The translations under genes and the position numbers were made by a program. A model generated the notes under the pieces. The model was not told the origin of the DNA. It ran no database searches and saw only the letters and a list, made by a program, of their open reading frames with translations. A stretch of DNA of 64,000 nucleotides from Turritopsis dohrnii (taxonomy: Eukaryota > Cnidaria > Hydrozoa > Anthoathecata > Oceaniidae): contig BQMF02000283.1 of assembly GCA_027922465.2 (NCBI GenBank), positions 124,001 through 188,000 of the forward strand, written 5' to 3'. Position 1 is the first letter of the stretch, and every line of letters begins with the position of its first letter. Shown piece by piece: positions 20,900 through 31,994 of the stretch.

Positions 20900-21880
20900 C
20901 TATCCAATCATCGTGCCGTTGTAAAATGTTGCAGTGGAAAATGCAGTTTCAGCCACATTTTCTACCTTGCTGACATTCGGTTTTAAAATCGAAGAAGTAC
21001 ACCAAATACTACGCAACCACGATCTAACTTTTTTGTTGAAATACATAAGAAGCAGGCTACTAACACTGCCGTTTATGAAAGCTATTGTCCCAGTCAAGTA
21101 TAAAAAAAATTTCGCTGTTTGATTTGTTGTCAAGACTTTATGAAGGACAGATGCAATAAGATATGGTGTGTAGCAAATGAAAACACCAAGTACAAGCAGT
21201 GTTGACAGTTTGTTCATTGCAACATGTGCTTTAGATAGAGTGATGTTACTTTTAGATGTGCATTTTCTGTGTTGACGCAACACCAGTATAGATCCTAAGT
21301 AAACCATCCATGCTATAATTGCTGCCACCCACATTAGTGATATAAAACATATTTCTACCACATCAATGTAACCATAAAATGTTGCAACGCATTTCATTAT
21401 CACAATCGTTAAAACAAAGATCGGTATAAGAACTAGAAACAGCTTGAGTCTTTGAAGTCTAATGTATTTATCATGCTGGATTAAATACTTGGCTCTCACG
21501 AAACGATCATAGGCAAGCAAAAATAAAGTCAAGGCTGAGCAAAACGGAAAGAAATAAACAAAAATTTCTGCAATGATGTGAAAGCGGTAATATTTAGGAT
21601 GATAAAACCATCCAGAAATAAGTGCTCCAAATGGATTTGCTACAAGTCCCATGAAAAAATCATAGATATTTACCATGAAGATAATTTTCCAAGGAGTGTC
21701 TTGTGTCTTTAGTGTTACTTTCGTTTTCCAGAGTGCTGTAATTATGAGTCCATTAAGGGAAATGTTAGTTAAAGAAAGCAATCCATTAAGTACTGCCAGT
21801 ACTAATCGCTGTTGTTTTGTTAAATCAAATACATCTGTAAAGTATGTTTTTAATGTGTCAGTTGCGTTCATTGTGTTCAT
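20900..21880 (-). CDS. Rhodopsin-like (class A) G protein-coupled receptor, intronless
   Basis: 326 aa, single exon. Seven hydrophobic segments lie roughly at residues 25-50, 62-85, 98-122, 143-164, 173-197, 221-246 and 256-281. TM3 ends in LLAYDRFVRA, a DRF version of the DRY motif; TM6 has CYTPY in place of CWxP; TM7 has INGSVSSLLLMYF in place of NPxxY. A predicted N-glycosylation site (NAT) sits at the N-terminus. The first ATG (MNTMNAT) or the second, three codons later, could be used; the second aligns with the paralogue at 55.8-56.7 kb. Overall about 50-60 percent of positions look shared with that paralogue by eye. Ligand unknown. The family is a cnidarian-type expansion by inference. 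Confidence 0.85.
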   Translation of the reverse strand: MNTMNATDTLKTYFTDVFDLTKQQRLVLAVLNGLLSLTNISLNGLIITALWKTKVTLKTQDTPWKIIFMVNIYDFFMGLVANPFGALISGWFYHPKYYRFHIIAEIFVYFFPFCSALTLFLLAYDRFVRAKYLIQHDKYIRLQRLKLFLVLIPIFVLTIVIMKCVATFYGYIDVVEICFISLMWVAAIIAWMVYLGSILVLRQHRKCTSKSNITLSKAHVAMNKLSTLLVLGVFICYTPYLIASVLHKVLTTNQTAKFFLYLTGTIAFINGSVSSLLLMYFNKKVRSWLRSIWCTSSILKPNVSKVENVAETAFSTATFYNGTMIG

Positions 21881-21889
21881 TGTATCCCA

Positions 21890-22960
21890 GTTTCTAAAAT
21901 CGATATGTCAGTTACACGAAAATTTGAAGTCAGACTTTTTGTTAATTTTTTCAACTCTACGTTTTCTACGTTTTTACAATTTCATATTCCATCATAGAAA
22001 AACGTATTTATTGCATGCTTGTTTCCAGTGAAACGATAATGTTATATTCTTTGTGAATCGTTACGTATCGTGATTATAAGTTTCTTGTAAACAAAAAATG
22101 TAGATCATGTTTGCATTTGGTATAAAAAAAGGAAATCTTTTCTTACAAGATATGCTTCAACATACTTAAGTGGTCCTCAATTTAATGTCATTATACGCGA
22201 TCATGTTTCAAATTACAGTTTCGATATGACTACTTTTTCTTTTGTTTTTGTTTTTAATCAAATCGGTTTATCCTTTGAAGATTCCATAATTTTCTTTCTA
22301 AAAATCTCATTCAATATATTTGTTGAAATAAAGTCAACAAGAGCCAGATGACATTTTTCGTGCTTCTTAAAAGATTTCCCTCAGTTATTTAGTTCAAAAT
22401 CATTGTAACAATAGATAACACAGAAACTGCACAAAGTCCCTCCAAAGACGTTGTTTTTCAATGATTAAGCAGTGAAGTTATGCGTGTGGCTTAATCACGA
22501 AGCCTCGTCTGCTCGACAACCATGCGGTGAAAATAGAAATTTCTTTCGTTTGAACAAAACATTAGGTACCCTTCTTTTTATGCTGATCCAAGAAGAACAT
22601 TTTTGTAATGATTGCATAGTTTGATACCCCTCAGTGACGGACTGATGACTGATAAAACAATTTCAAATTCCCAATCAGAACCATCGTCAAAGTGCGTTAC
22701 TTGTACTTGTCGGTAGAAGAGCAATGTGTAGAAAAAATCGATTGAGAGCAAAGCCGCAAATCAGTTGTTATCAATTATTATTTTTTTCAGTTAAGAAATT
22801 TTTCACAAATAAATCGATTGTTTCTTCCTGAATGTTCCAATATCTGTTCTCTTTTTACGTACCTTACGTAACTTTTTATTTCTCACTTTGGAAATGTTTA
22901 GTTGGGTGGGGTTGACATTTTGAAAAAAAATCATAAATGGGAGGGGTGTTAATAAAAAAA
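21890..22960. other. Intergenic, nothing recognised
   Basis: Upstream region of the receptor gene. AT-rich with short ORFs; no promoter element can be assigned with confidence. Confidence 0.35.
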
Positions 22961-22964
22961 GAAG

Positions 22965-25581
22965 CAGTGGCAGAACGTGGCAGCATGTTCGGTTTACCAG
23001 TGTATCCTAACGCTTGCCTGACTGTCTGAGACGCGTGAACTTTTTTTTCGAGTAATCAAAATGTTTAAAAACCGATAGGTAAAAAAAGAGAATCATGAAA
23101 CAAAATATTTTTTTGGTTTTGTCTTAATAGTTGTCTTAATTTCTTTTGATCGATTTCTTTTAATCGATTTTAATCTGATCGAACATGTTTTTTATTCACT
23201 TCATTCATTTAGCACGTGCATTTTTTTTCTCCTGTGTGATCTTTTTAAGAGAAACCATTTTTTCACCTACTTCTGACAGCACCCATGTTAGAGCGCGTAA
23301 AACAAAAGCTAATAATAAGTTGAAAAGTTTTTTCTCTCTGCGTTTTGAGTGTATTGTTAAACTGATATTTGATTGGTTTAAAATCGTAAATAAAAACCAC
23401 GTGAAGTTAACGTTTGTAATGCATTGTGTAAAGCAAGTGTTGTGCCTAGAAATGTAATAAAAAGCTGGTTTTGTAATACCTGCCTAGATTTGTAATAAAA
23501 ACGGCTCAAAATGTAATACCTGCCTAGATTTGTAATAAAATCGACTCAAAATGTAATAAAAAAGTTGCCGTGTTTTGTAATAAAATGTTGGCTCAAAATG
23601 TAATAAAATAGTTGCCTAGATTTGTAATAAAATCGGCTTATTTTGTAATAACGAACAAAATTGGGCAATTTAGGCCAAATTTTGGCCAAATTTTAAAAGT
23701 TCTTCAATTTTCGTAAAAATTTGCTCAAGATATAATAAAAAGGTGCTGATTTCGAATTTGACATTCATTTTTTCCAGTTTGACAAAAATTGGGCAATTTA
23801 AGCCCAATTTTGACCAAATTTTGAAAGTTCTTCAATTTTCGTAAAAATTTGCTCAAGATATAGTAAAAAGGTGCTGATTTCGAATTTGACATTCATTTTT
23901 TCCAGTTTGACAAAAATTGGGCAATTTAAGCCCAATTTTGACCAAATTTTGAAAGTTCTTTAAATTTTCGTAAAAATTTGCTCAAGATATAATAAAAAGG
24001 TGCTGATTTCGCATTTGACATTCATTTTTCCCAGTTTGACAAAAATTGGGCAAATCGGCCCAATTTGGACCAAATTTTGAAAGTTCTTTAAATTTCGTAA
24101 AACGTTGCGTAAAGAACAATTGGAAGATGCTGATTTCGAATTTGACATTCATTATTTCAAATTTAACAAAATTAGGCAAATTTGGCCCAATTGTAACCAA
24201 ATTTTGAAAGTTCTTTAATTTTCGTAAAAATTTGCACAAAGCAATTGGAAGATGCTGATTTCGAACTTGACAGTCATTATTTCAAATAACGTTAGTCTTT
24301 TTCTACAAACAAAATTGGGCGTAAAAACAGTATAATTACAAAACTTATAAATAAATTGCAAAATCTTTATTTTACTTTTATAAAAATCATAAGGCTCATT
24401 TCGGCTAAACTTTAAGAATATTTTAGAACCATTCGTGGGCTCAGATTTTATCAAGCCTACTTTAACATTATAAAAACATTCAACTATTTTTAAGCGAAGG
24501 GCCAATATATATCTATTTATAATTGTCTGTGTTTAACGAGTTTTCAAAACTTAAAAACGACAAGAAAGTACCAGTTAAAAAAAACGACACATATAAATTT
24601 GTGCAATGCCATAAAGGAATCGAACATAATGTGAGTCACATAAAAGAAAGGTGTCATTGCTGGTATTCACCATCTGAGATACACTTTTCGATTGTGCTTT
24701 GTACAAAATTTTACGAAAATTGAATAACTTTCAAAATTTAGTTTCAATTGGGCCCGATTTGCCTAATTTTGTCAAATTTGAAATAATGAATGTCAAATTC
24801 GAAATCAGCATCTTCCAATTGTTCTTTACGCAAAGTTTTAAGAAAATTGGAGAACTTTCGAAATTTGGTCGAAATTGGGCCTAAATTGCCCAATTTTCGT
24901 CAAATTGAAAAAAAATGAATGTCAAATTCGAAATCAGTACCTTTCAGTTATAATATCTTCTGTAAATTTTTATGAAAATTGAAGAACACTCAAAATTTGG
25001 TCCAAATTGAGCCCGATTTGCCCAATGTTTTTAAATTTGAAAAATTGACCATCAAATTCAATATCAGTACCTTCCAATTGTGCTTTGTACAAATTTTAAA
25101 GAAAATTGGAGAAATTTCAAAATTTGGTCCAAATTGGGCCCAACCTTATTACAAAATAAGCCGATTTTATTACAAATCTAGGAAGCTATTTTATTACACT
25201 TTGAGCCAATATTTTATTACAAAACGCGGCAGCCTTTTTATTACATTTTGAGTCGGTTTTATTACAATTCTAGGCAGGTATTACATTTTGAGCCGTTTTT
25301 ATTACAAATCTAGGCAGGTATTACAAAACCAGCTTTTTATTACATTTCTAGGCACAACACAAGAAAGTCTGCTGATATTTTAAATGCGACCTCGACAATG
25401 AACGGCTGCGTTAAGAACATGCAAGATTTAAAACACCAGGAACGTGCAAACGAGCTTTATTAAGCGATAAAGCCAGCAGCAAAGGAAGTCTTATCGCTGG
25501 TTTTAAGTGCAATAATTTGGAGCAGGTGGTGACACAACGCAGGCTGAACATGGGCGTTGAGCGACGCCGCCTTGGCGACTA
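22965..25581 (+). mobile_element. Non-autonomous Helitron copy (family H1), split by a foldback element
   Basis: The body (GTGGCAGCATGTTCGG, CAGTGTATCCTAACGC, TTTCGAGTAATCAAAATG, AGCACGTGC) matches, in reverse, 60480-60990. The 3' end is GTGACACAACGCAGGCTGAA, a GACGCCGCCTTGGCG hairpin and CTA. Its expected CTAG is split by the MITE at 25582-26192: the final G reappears at 26195. The 5' end was not resolved. Confidence 0.6.
23438..25359. mobile_element. Foldback DNA element, TGTTGTGCC termini, 4-bp CAAG duplication
   Basis: The 1.9 kb element begins TGTTGTGCCTAGAAATGTAA and ends with its complement. The inverted arms are several hundred bases long. The outer arms are arrays of TGTAATAAAA and TGCCTAGATTTGTAATAAAA units; the inner arms hold about 130-bp tandem units (AAATTGGGCAATTT, AAAGTTCTTCAATTTTCGTA, GATTTCGAATTTGACATTCA). 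CAAG flanks both sides (23434-23437 and 25360-25363). A related Helitron copy near 60500 shows the empty site (GTAAAGCAAGAAAGTC on its minus strand). TGT...ACA ends with 4-bp duplications recall Ginger-type elements; that placement is inference. No transposase. Confidence 0.75.
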
Positions 25582-26192
25582 CTTTAAGGGCAGAAAGTTT
25601 CGAGGGCAGAAACTTTCGCGATTGTCACGATTTTTGTCTTTTTTCGCGAAAGTTTCTGCCAGGTAAGAAAGTAAAATCAAAATTCGCGAAACTTTTCTTC
25701 GCGAAAAGTCAAGTTTTTCTAAAAATCGCGAAAGTATTTTCAACAACAAAAAATTCTCAAATAACAAGGAATCCAAGAACGGAATGGTTTTAGTTAATTT
25801 TTAGGGATGTCCTATGATCTCGACCCAATTGTTGAACAAGAAAATGACACTGGTAATTAACATCTATTGCCAATCACCGACATATCATCTGAAGAAATGA
25901 ATGACTCGCTCTAAAATGAACTAAGACAATTTTTACTTTATTTCTATTTACATTTCGATAGTTTTTTTGCAAGAAAGTTAAGAATTTTTAAAATAATTCA
26001 AAAAAAAATTTCTTCATTCATTGTCATTCGCGAAAGTTTTTTCCCCCGAAAGTAAAGTTTTTGAAGGATTCGCGAAAGTTTTGTCAGTAAAATTTATTCT
26101 AAAATTGTTATTCGCGAAAGTTAAATTCGCGAAATTTCGCGATTTTCCATCCTCGCGAAACTTTCTGCCCGCGAAACTTTCTGCCCTTAAAG
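25582..26192. mobile_element. TA-flanked MITE with CTTTAAGGGCAGAAAGTTTCG ends
   Basis: 611 bp; inverted ends CTTTAAGGGCAGAAAGTTTC, with TA on both sides (25580-25581 and 26193-26194). The interior is rich in TTCGCGAAA palindromes. It inserted in the TA of a Helitron CTAG end, exactly at the junction of two tandem Helitrons. The TA duplication suggests a Tc1/mariner-type origin; no transposase is present. Confidence 0.75.
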
Positions 26193-26195
26193 TAG

Positions 26196-26684
26196 TCTAT
26201 ATATTAATAGCCGATTCTCTGTCTCTTTGTTTGTTTGTTTGTTTTTTGGTTTGTCTGTCACGCAAAGTGGTAGGTGAGCTGTGAGAGAAATTTTTTATTT
26301 TATTTTGTGCGACGTCAGTGTGAAACCATTGTATTTAGACCCAAATCGAACGCGACATTTAGGGAAAATTATCTCGGTAACCAATAGGGATAACTGACGT
26401 TTCATGGGGTCCGCGATACAGGCAATGAAGTGACGAAAAATTTGGGTCTAACTTTTTTAGGGGACGGGTGTGTGACGTCAACAAAATCTTTGATCGTAGA
26501 TATCTCCGTAACGGTGCCTCATAGACATATGATCCTATACATTTTCTTGCTCAGAATTTCGAGCTCTACAAGATGGTAACACTTTCCACTGTCAATTCCT
26601 TAATTCCATTTTTCGCGAACTCTCTGGGGGGTGACACAACGCAGGCTTAACATAGGTGGCGTCGCTCGCCGCCTTGGCGGCTAG
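26196..26684 (+). mobile_element. Complete non-autonomous Helitron (family H1)
   Basis: Starts TCTATATATTAATAGCCG and ends with a GTCGCTCGCCGCCTTGGCGG region and CTAG (26681-26684), followed by T. 489 bp, no ORF. The TC start, CTAG end, subterminal hairpin and absence of target duplication are standard Helitron features. The start abuts the end of the preceding copy, so the two were tandem before the MITE landed between them. Confidence 0.75.
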
Positions 26685-27769
26685 TTCAACATAATTAATT
26701 AAAAAAGTTTAATTTTTTTCAGTAATGACGTCAGATTCTACTGTATCATTGATTTGACGTCAATTTTCTTATTAGTACATACAACAGCTTTTATACGCTT
26801 ACACAGGATTTGAATAAAGGGATCATTTTCGAAATAAAAACCGGTAAGAAATGTTTTACCTGAAATGCATGTTGATCGCTGACGGCGTGCGACGTCGCCT
26901 TGGCGGCTAGTATACTAATACGCGCTGTGCATCCGCTTTTTTCACGCTTTCACTCTCTAAAATTTCGGGTCGTTTTTGCGGTCAGAGCACGGTTAATATT
27001 TGTCGACCATTAGTATAAGGAGAGATAGCTTTGCATTGCATTTTGATTGGTCGCGAGATCAAAAAATGATAGTAACGTTCGCTCGCCTGTAAGTTTTTGA
27101 AAAACATACGAGAGCAAGAAATTTCAAGACAAGAAAGTTATTAACAAAAGTATTGCACGAAGATTTATTAATGTATTAATGTGTAAGTACGCTCTTGAAC
27201 GTTTTTGTTTTATTTTTCTTATAGTATGAATAGGGTTTCTGCATCATTACTTTTCCTTTTGGGAAGAAAAATAAAAACAATATATACGCGATTGAAGAAA
27301 TGAATATCGTGGTTTTAAATGACGTTCTAGGTTGGTGAAGAACAATATTCTATATTAATATCTAACCTTACCTTCGTGCAAAGAAAAATCTCAAGAAGGT
27401 ATAAATTTGTTTAGAATTCATATTTTGAACCGTTTACGACTTACGGTTTACGTTTACTGTTTACGGTTACTGGTTTCAGTTTACGTTGTTTACGTTGTTT
27501 ACGTTATGTTTACGTTGGGGGTATGGATTCCATGAACAATTACGACGATTTTAATCTTTCTGTTGTCTTCCTGTACGCACAATTTATTTTTACTTTATGG
27601 TATCGTGAAAGATTTATTACTAGCATGTAGCTTTAGCTAAAAATGCCCCCGCCCTCAAGCATTCCAATTTGTACACACAGCAAGCTATACATTGCAAGCT
27701 ATACATCGGAAACAAAAACAAAGAAAACTTTGTTACTGTTTGTTATCTCTTGGTCCTATGTCACACTTG
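26685..27769. other. Helitron fragments and low-complexity DNA
   Basis: A further GCGACGTCGCCTTGGCGG hairpin plus CTAG ends at about 26912 and is followed by TATACTAATACGCG. A GTTTAC-rich low-complexity run lies at 27429-27516. No gene. Confidence 0.45.
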
Positions 27770-27771
27770 TA

Positions 27772-28381
27772 CTGCCAGTAAATGTCGCAAACGCCAGTAA
27801 ATGTCGCACAATTGCCAGTAAGTGTCGCAATTCAACAGTAAGTGTCGCAAAATCGCCAGTAAGTGTCACAACCAGAATTTTCATTTGTTTTAATTTTTTT
27901 TAACAATAAATGTGGTAATGTTTTTCAAAATCAACAGCAAATGTCGCAAACTTACACAATGTGATTTTGATCATATAATGTGGAGGGTATGAAAAGGAAA
28001 GACCTGTTGCTTAAATCAATCGGTCAGGACTCACTTTGGGAAGTATTAGCGAAAAAAGTAAAAGTAACTTGCTAAGGGACACATAATGTTGAAAATTATA
28101 GCTGTCTTATTTTTATATTTTGCAATCTCTGTGACATGTCGTGTAGGTCCATCAGCGTACTCTGCGATGAGTAGTACGATATCTTGATCAGAATAATCAG
28201 TGTCGAGTTCAAAACAAGGATGGAGAAGATATTGGTTAGAAATTTGAAATTATAAAGTTGCGACATTTACTGTTGATTTTTAATTTTTTTGCGACATTTA
28301 CTGTTGCGACACTTACTGGCGATTTTGCGACATTTACTGGCGTTTGCGACATTTACTGGCGATTGCGACATTTACTGGCAG
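27772..28381. mobile_element. TA-flanked foldback element with CCAGTAAATGTCGCA arrays
   Basis: Ends CTGCCAGTAAATGTCGCAA and its complement, flanked by TA (27770-27771 and 28382-28383). Each arm is a short array of 5-6 copies of a 15-17-bp unit, CCAGTAAATGTCGCAA or CCAGTAAGTGTCGCAA, with variable linkers. The interior is unique AT-rich DNA with no ORF. Confidence 0.75.
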
Positions 28382-28383
28382 TA

Positions 28384-29735
28384 AAATACTGATGCTAATT
28401 TATACCTTTCAAAAAGTGTAATTAAGGCTTAACAAGTAACATCAGAAAGTATTTGCTACAAACAAAAGAAATGTGTGAACTGAAACCATGGTTACGTATT
28501 TTATAATCAAAATAAGATAAACATTTGTTAAAGAAATTTTGTAAGAGCCAAAAGAAAAAAAAAAACGTTTTCAAAAAAAAATTAAAGCGAAAAATCCATT
28601 AGAAATCTGCGTTTCATACTTTGATTCGAAACAAGAAATAGCCAAAGTTTACATAAAAATCAAGAAAAAAATAAAAGAAGGTTTTATTGATCATGATCAC
28701 ACCAGGTTTGGGGAAGGACAGAAAGAAGGAAAACACGAAGAACGACAATTCGTAGGCTTTCTTGCACACACAAAAATCCAATTAAAATCTTTTTAAGGCA
28801 AGATCTGCCAAAAATCAGTGCATTGAATAAAATTTATCGAACGAAAGATTATTTAGAGCCAAAACATATACAAAGTAAAATGTTGTTGGCAAAATTTCAG
28901 ATTTCAAGCTGTGCTTCAAAATCCTAGTCGTTCACTTCACTAAAACAACACAAAAGTAATATGAAAAATGTCTAAGCAATTTTAGCATACGAACTTCCTA
29001 AATAACATAGTATAATATAATAATAAATTAGGAAAGAGATACGAAAAAACATCCCACTTACAGTACCATGCTTTGAAACGGGAAAAAAAGCAAAGTCAGC
29101 TAATTAATTATATTCCATCGTGTAACGTCAACACGAAAGTTGGAAGATGATGATGAAGAACAAAATCGGAACTGACATTCGCCTATCTCGTGAAACTACT
29201 ATGCCTCCTCGCTCGCTGCGGGGGCAATGAATAATTTGATTTGTTTCAGATCTTCCGATCAAAAAGGTTTGCCGTTCAGAGCTCCAGTGCTGATAGTGAG
29301 CCCGTTAAAATGCTTTAGCTGGAATACCTAGAGATTTTTAATAAAAAATGTTTGAGGTGAGGAACGTTTTCTTCCGTATTGACGTTAGATTTTTTAATCA
29401 CGGGAATCATTGCATTGCATCTTCAATCGATACAATTTATTTTAGAGATTGAAAAAAGCGGATGCACAGTGCGTATTTGTTATTTGTGATGGGTTTCAGA
29501 TTTTCCAAGTAAAACAACTTTTCTGTTCTGCGCTTTAAGGTTGATTGCAAACCTGAAAAATGTTTGATCTAGATGGAGTCTGTATAAGTGGATCTTTAAA
29601 TCAGGGGAACCATTGCATTGTCTCTTCAATTAGATGCGCAGTTATTTGGAAAATATCCCTAGATTCTGCGCTCCAGTGTTGATTGCAAACTTGGAAAATG
29701 TTTTATCTAGGTTACAGGGGCGGATGCAGGATTTA
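28384..29735. other. Unassigned non-coding DNA
   Basis: AT-rich with no gene. A CAGGGGCGGATGCAGGATT end of the type seen at 504 starts at about 29715, immediately before the Harbinger-like MITE. Confidence 0.35.
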
Positions 29736-30058
29736 GGGGCTGTTCATATGGAGGTGAGCCGGCCTGGTTAGCCGGGCTAGCACACTTAGCAGAGATCTCA
29801 CTGTTATTAAGAAACCTTTATAAAAATAAATTGTGTTCATATGAAAAGCGGGCTGGCTCACTTAAGTGAGATCTCATTTCATTTGACCGGGATCTCACCT
29901 AGGTCGAAATTCGAATAATTGTTTACGTGATTTAAAAAACATTTTCCAGCCCGGTTAAGTGGGATGAGAAAATCCATATGAACGCTGGGTGAATTTCATC
30001 TCATTCAAGTGAGCCAGCCCGGTTAACCGGGCCAGCTCACTTCCATATGAACAGCCCC
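29736..30058. mobile_element. Harbinger-like MITE, GGGGCTGTTCATATGG ends, TTA duplication
   Basis: 323 bp with inverted termini GGGGCTGTTCATATGGA and internal inverted copies of GTGAGCCxGCCCGGTTAxCC. TTA flanks both sides (29733-29735 and 30059-30061). A 3-bp TTA duplication with a GGG start is the PIF/Harbinger pattern. Confidence 0.8.
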
Positions 30059-30061
30059 TTA

Positions 30062-31990
30062 AAAGAGGTATGTTGCGGAGCGGATCGACGCAAGAAATTT
30101 TGAATATCAGCTGGGAGTGTTCTATCAATGCATTGTACTTAATTGCGACTCAATAGACCTGTCCCGACATTTTTCAAATGTCAAAGTTTTACCAAACCGT
30201 AATAAACCGCCTCGTTTTGATGTTGTTTATAGCAATTTTCATTTATGAAAAAATTATTAATTAGCATGTGACAATAATAACGAATTAAAACGAGATCGGG
30301 TTTGATAGTCTGACAAAATATTGGTGTCTCAACTGAGATTCACAAAATGTGTATTCAAGTATTTGATTTTGTGAATATGACATAGTGATGGAAGCAACAA
30401 GAAGAAACAAGATCACTCATCAGGCTACAACCAACATGAACATATTTCCTTTTCTAATACCCAAAAATGGAGTAGTAAAAGTAGCCTGAATAAAAATGAA
30501 TTACTTAAAAAAAAGGTTTTTTCAGAACCATAAAGAATCACTAGTCAGTTAAACCAACAAGAAATACGTAACAGGCATCTTCCAAACTTTCCCAAAAAAT
30601 GTTCCAGTATATAATTGACACAGAGATAATGATAACATTCAGATTTATGTTGCAACTTTATACGTTCATTGACAAAATTCAACTTAAAAAATGGGTCAGA
30701 TGTTCTTTAAATGAATAATCACTGAAGATATCTTTGAAACAGTGTTTCCTGATAGCATTAGTTTTTAACCACATATGACTGGAAATACCCAACACTTCAT
30801 ATTGACATTCGTTACTCTTGTCTTTGGTTCCACAGTTCTATTGTTTCAAGTATACCAGATATTCGACGATTATGATAGTCCCCCCAATTAATACAGTGAT
30901 GTTGATTACACTTGGCAATGCCTTGTAAAATAGTAAAACCAAATAGATAAATTAATACTGATAAGCAAAATCAAATCTTAACTACTTTTTAAAATGAGGC
31001 TCAAATGGCCAAAATCTAAATTCAGATTTCTTGTGTGTTAAATTAAACATTATCTCATTCTTTGCAAGTTTTTGTTCCTGCACTAAAGATCAAACTTTTA
31101 TTTAAGTTTTCAAATTTAACAATTAACAAAGATAGGTTAACTAGTTAATTAAGAAAATTGAGGCTCAGTCAAAAAAAGTGGCTTATTACGTATAAGAAAA
31201 AACAATGTGTAATTACAAAGAACCCAAATAGCATACATAAAGTTATAAAGTTATGTAAGAAAAAATATTTGTTTCTTTCGTATTCATTATTGTTTTTGAA
31301 ACTGTTCATTTTGTGATTATCTACTAACTAGTATCCCGTGTAAAAATTTTTTACGGGTTTTACTTCTGAAAATGACGTCTCAAAAATGGTGTCGAAAAAT
31401 TAAATCACAGAATAAAAAAACAGAAAGTGCATCAGTATTGAAAGTACTGTAAACTCCAACCTTAATAAAGAACCCTAACCTTAATAAAAAGAAATAATAG
31501 GTGCAGGTACCATAAAATTCGTTTGAATTAGAGAGAGATACAACTTGGAGATCCTAACTGTATTACTGAACTCTAAAAAATATACCAAAGCATCTATGAT
31601 CCTTCAGTGACAACATCATTTTTTAGTTCTCTGTCAACACAGGAGTTCTGAACAGAAAAACTTTTTAATCAGAAGAAACACAACAAAATATTGTTGTATA
31701 GAATAGTTGTATACCAATATACGCCAAGGTGGTGCGCTCGCCACCCATCTTCATTTTTTACTGGTATTAATCAATGTAAGCTGAATCACAGAAAAGCTTA
31801 ATAAAATAAATTTTCCCTGGAAAGAACCAAAGATCAAAATTATTAAAATATTAAAACATCGAAATACTTAACATTTGCTCCTGGGATAATTTGTAACTCC
31901 GGAGACATGAAACACAACCAAACATCAAAATGATAATGAATTTGAATCATCGAAACGCTTAAAACAACCTATTTAGTCAAATTGGTCTTT
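30062..31990. other. Repeat-derived non-coding DNA
   Basis: Mostly unassigned. CTAG at 31328-31331 followed by TATCCCGTGTAAAAATTTTT is a minus-strand Helitron end of family H2. A second minus-strand hairpin end, ACGCCAAGGTGGTGCGCTCG, is near 31720. No gene. Confidence 0.4.
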
Positions 31991-31994
31991 TACG

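Noticed and set aside
25557..26284. ORFs rich in FAKVF-type repeats
   Set aside because: They are products of TTCGCGAAA repeats inside a TA-flanked MITE.
27772..28381. CRISPR-like array
   Set aside because: Repeats are only 15-17 bp, spacers are 5-10 bp, the arms are inverted, and the genome is eukaryotic.
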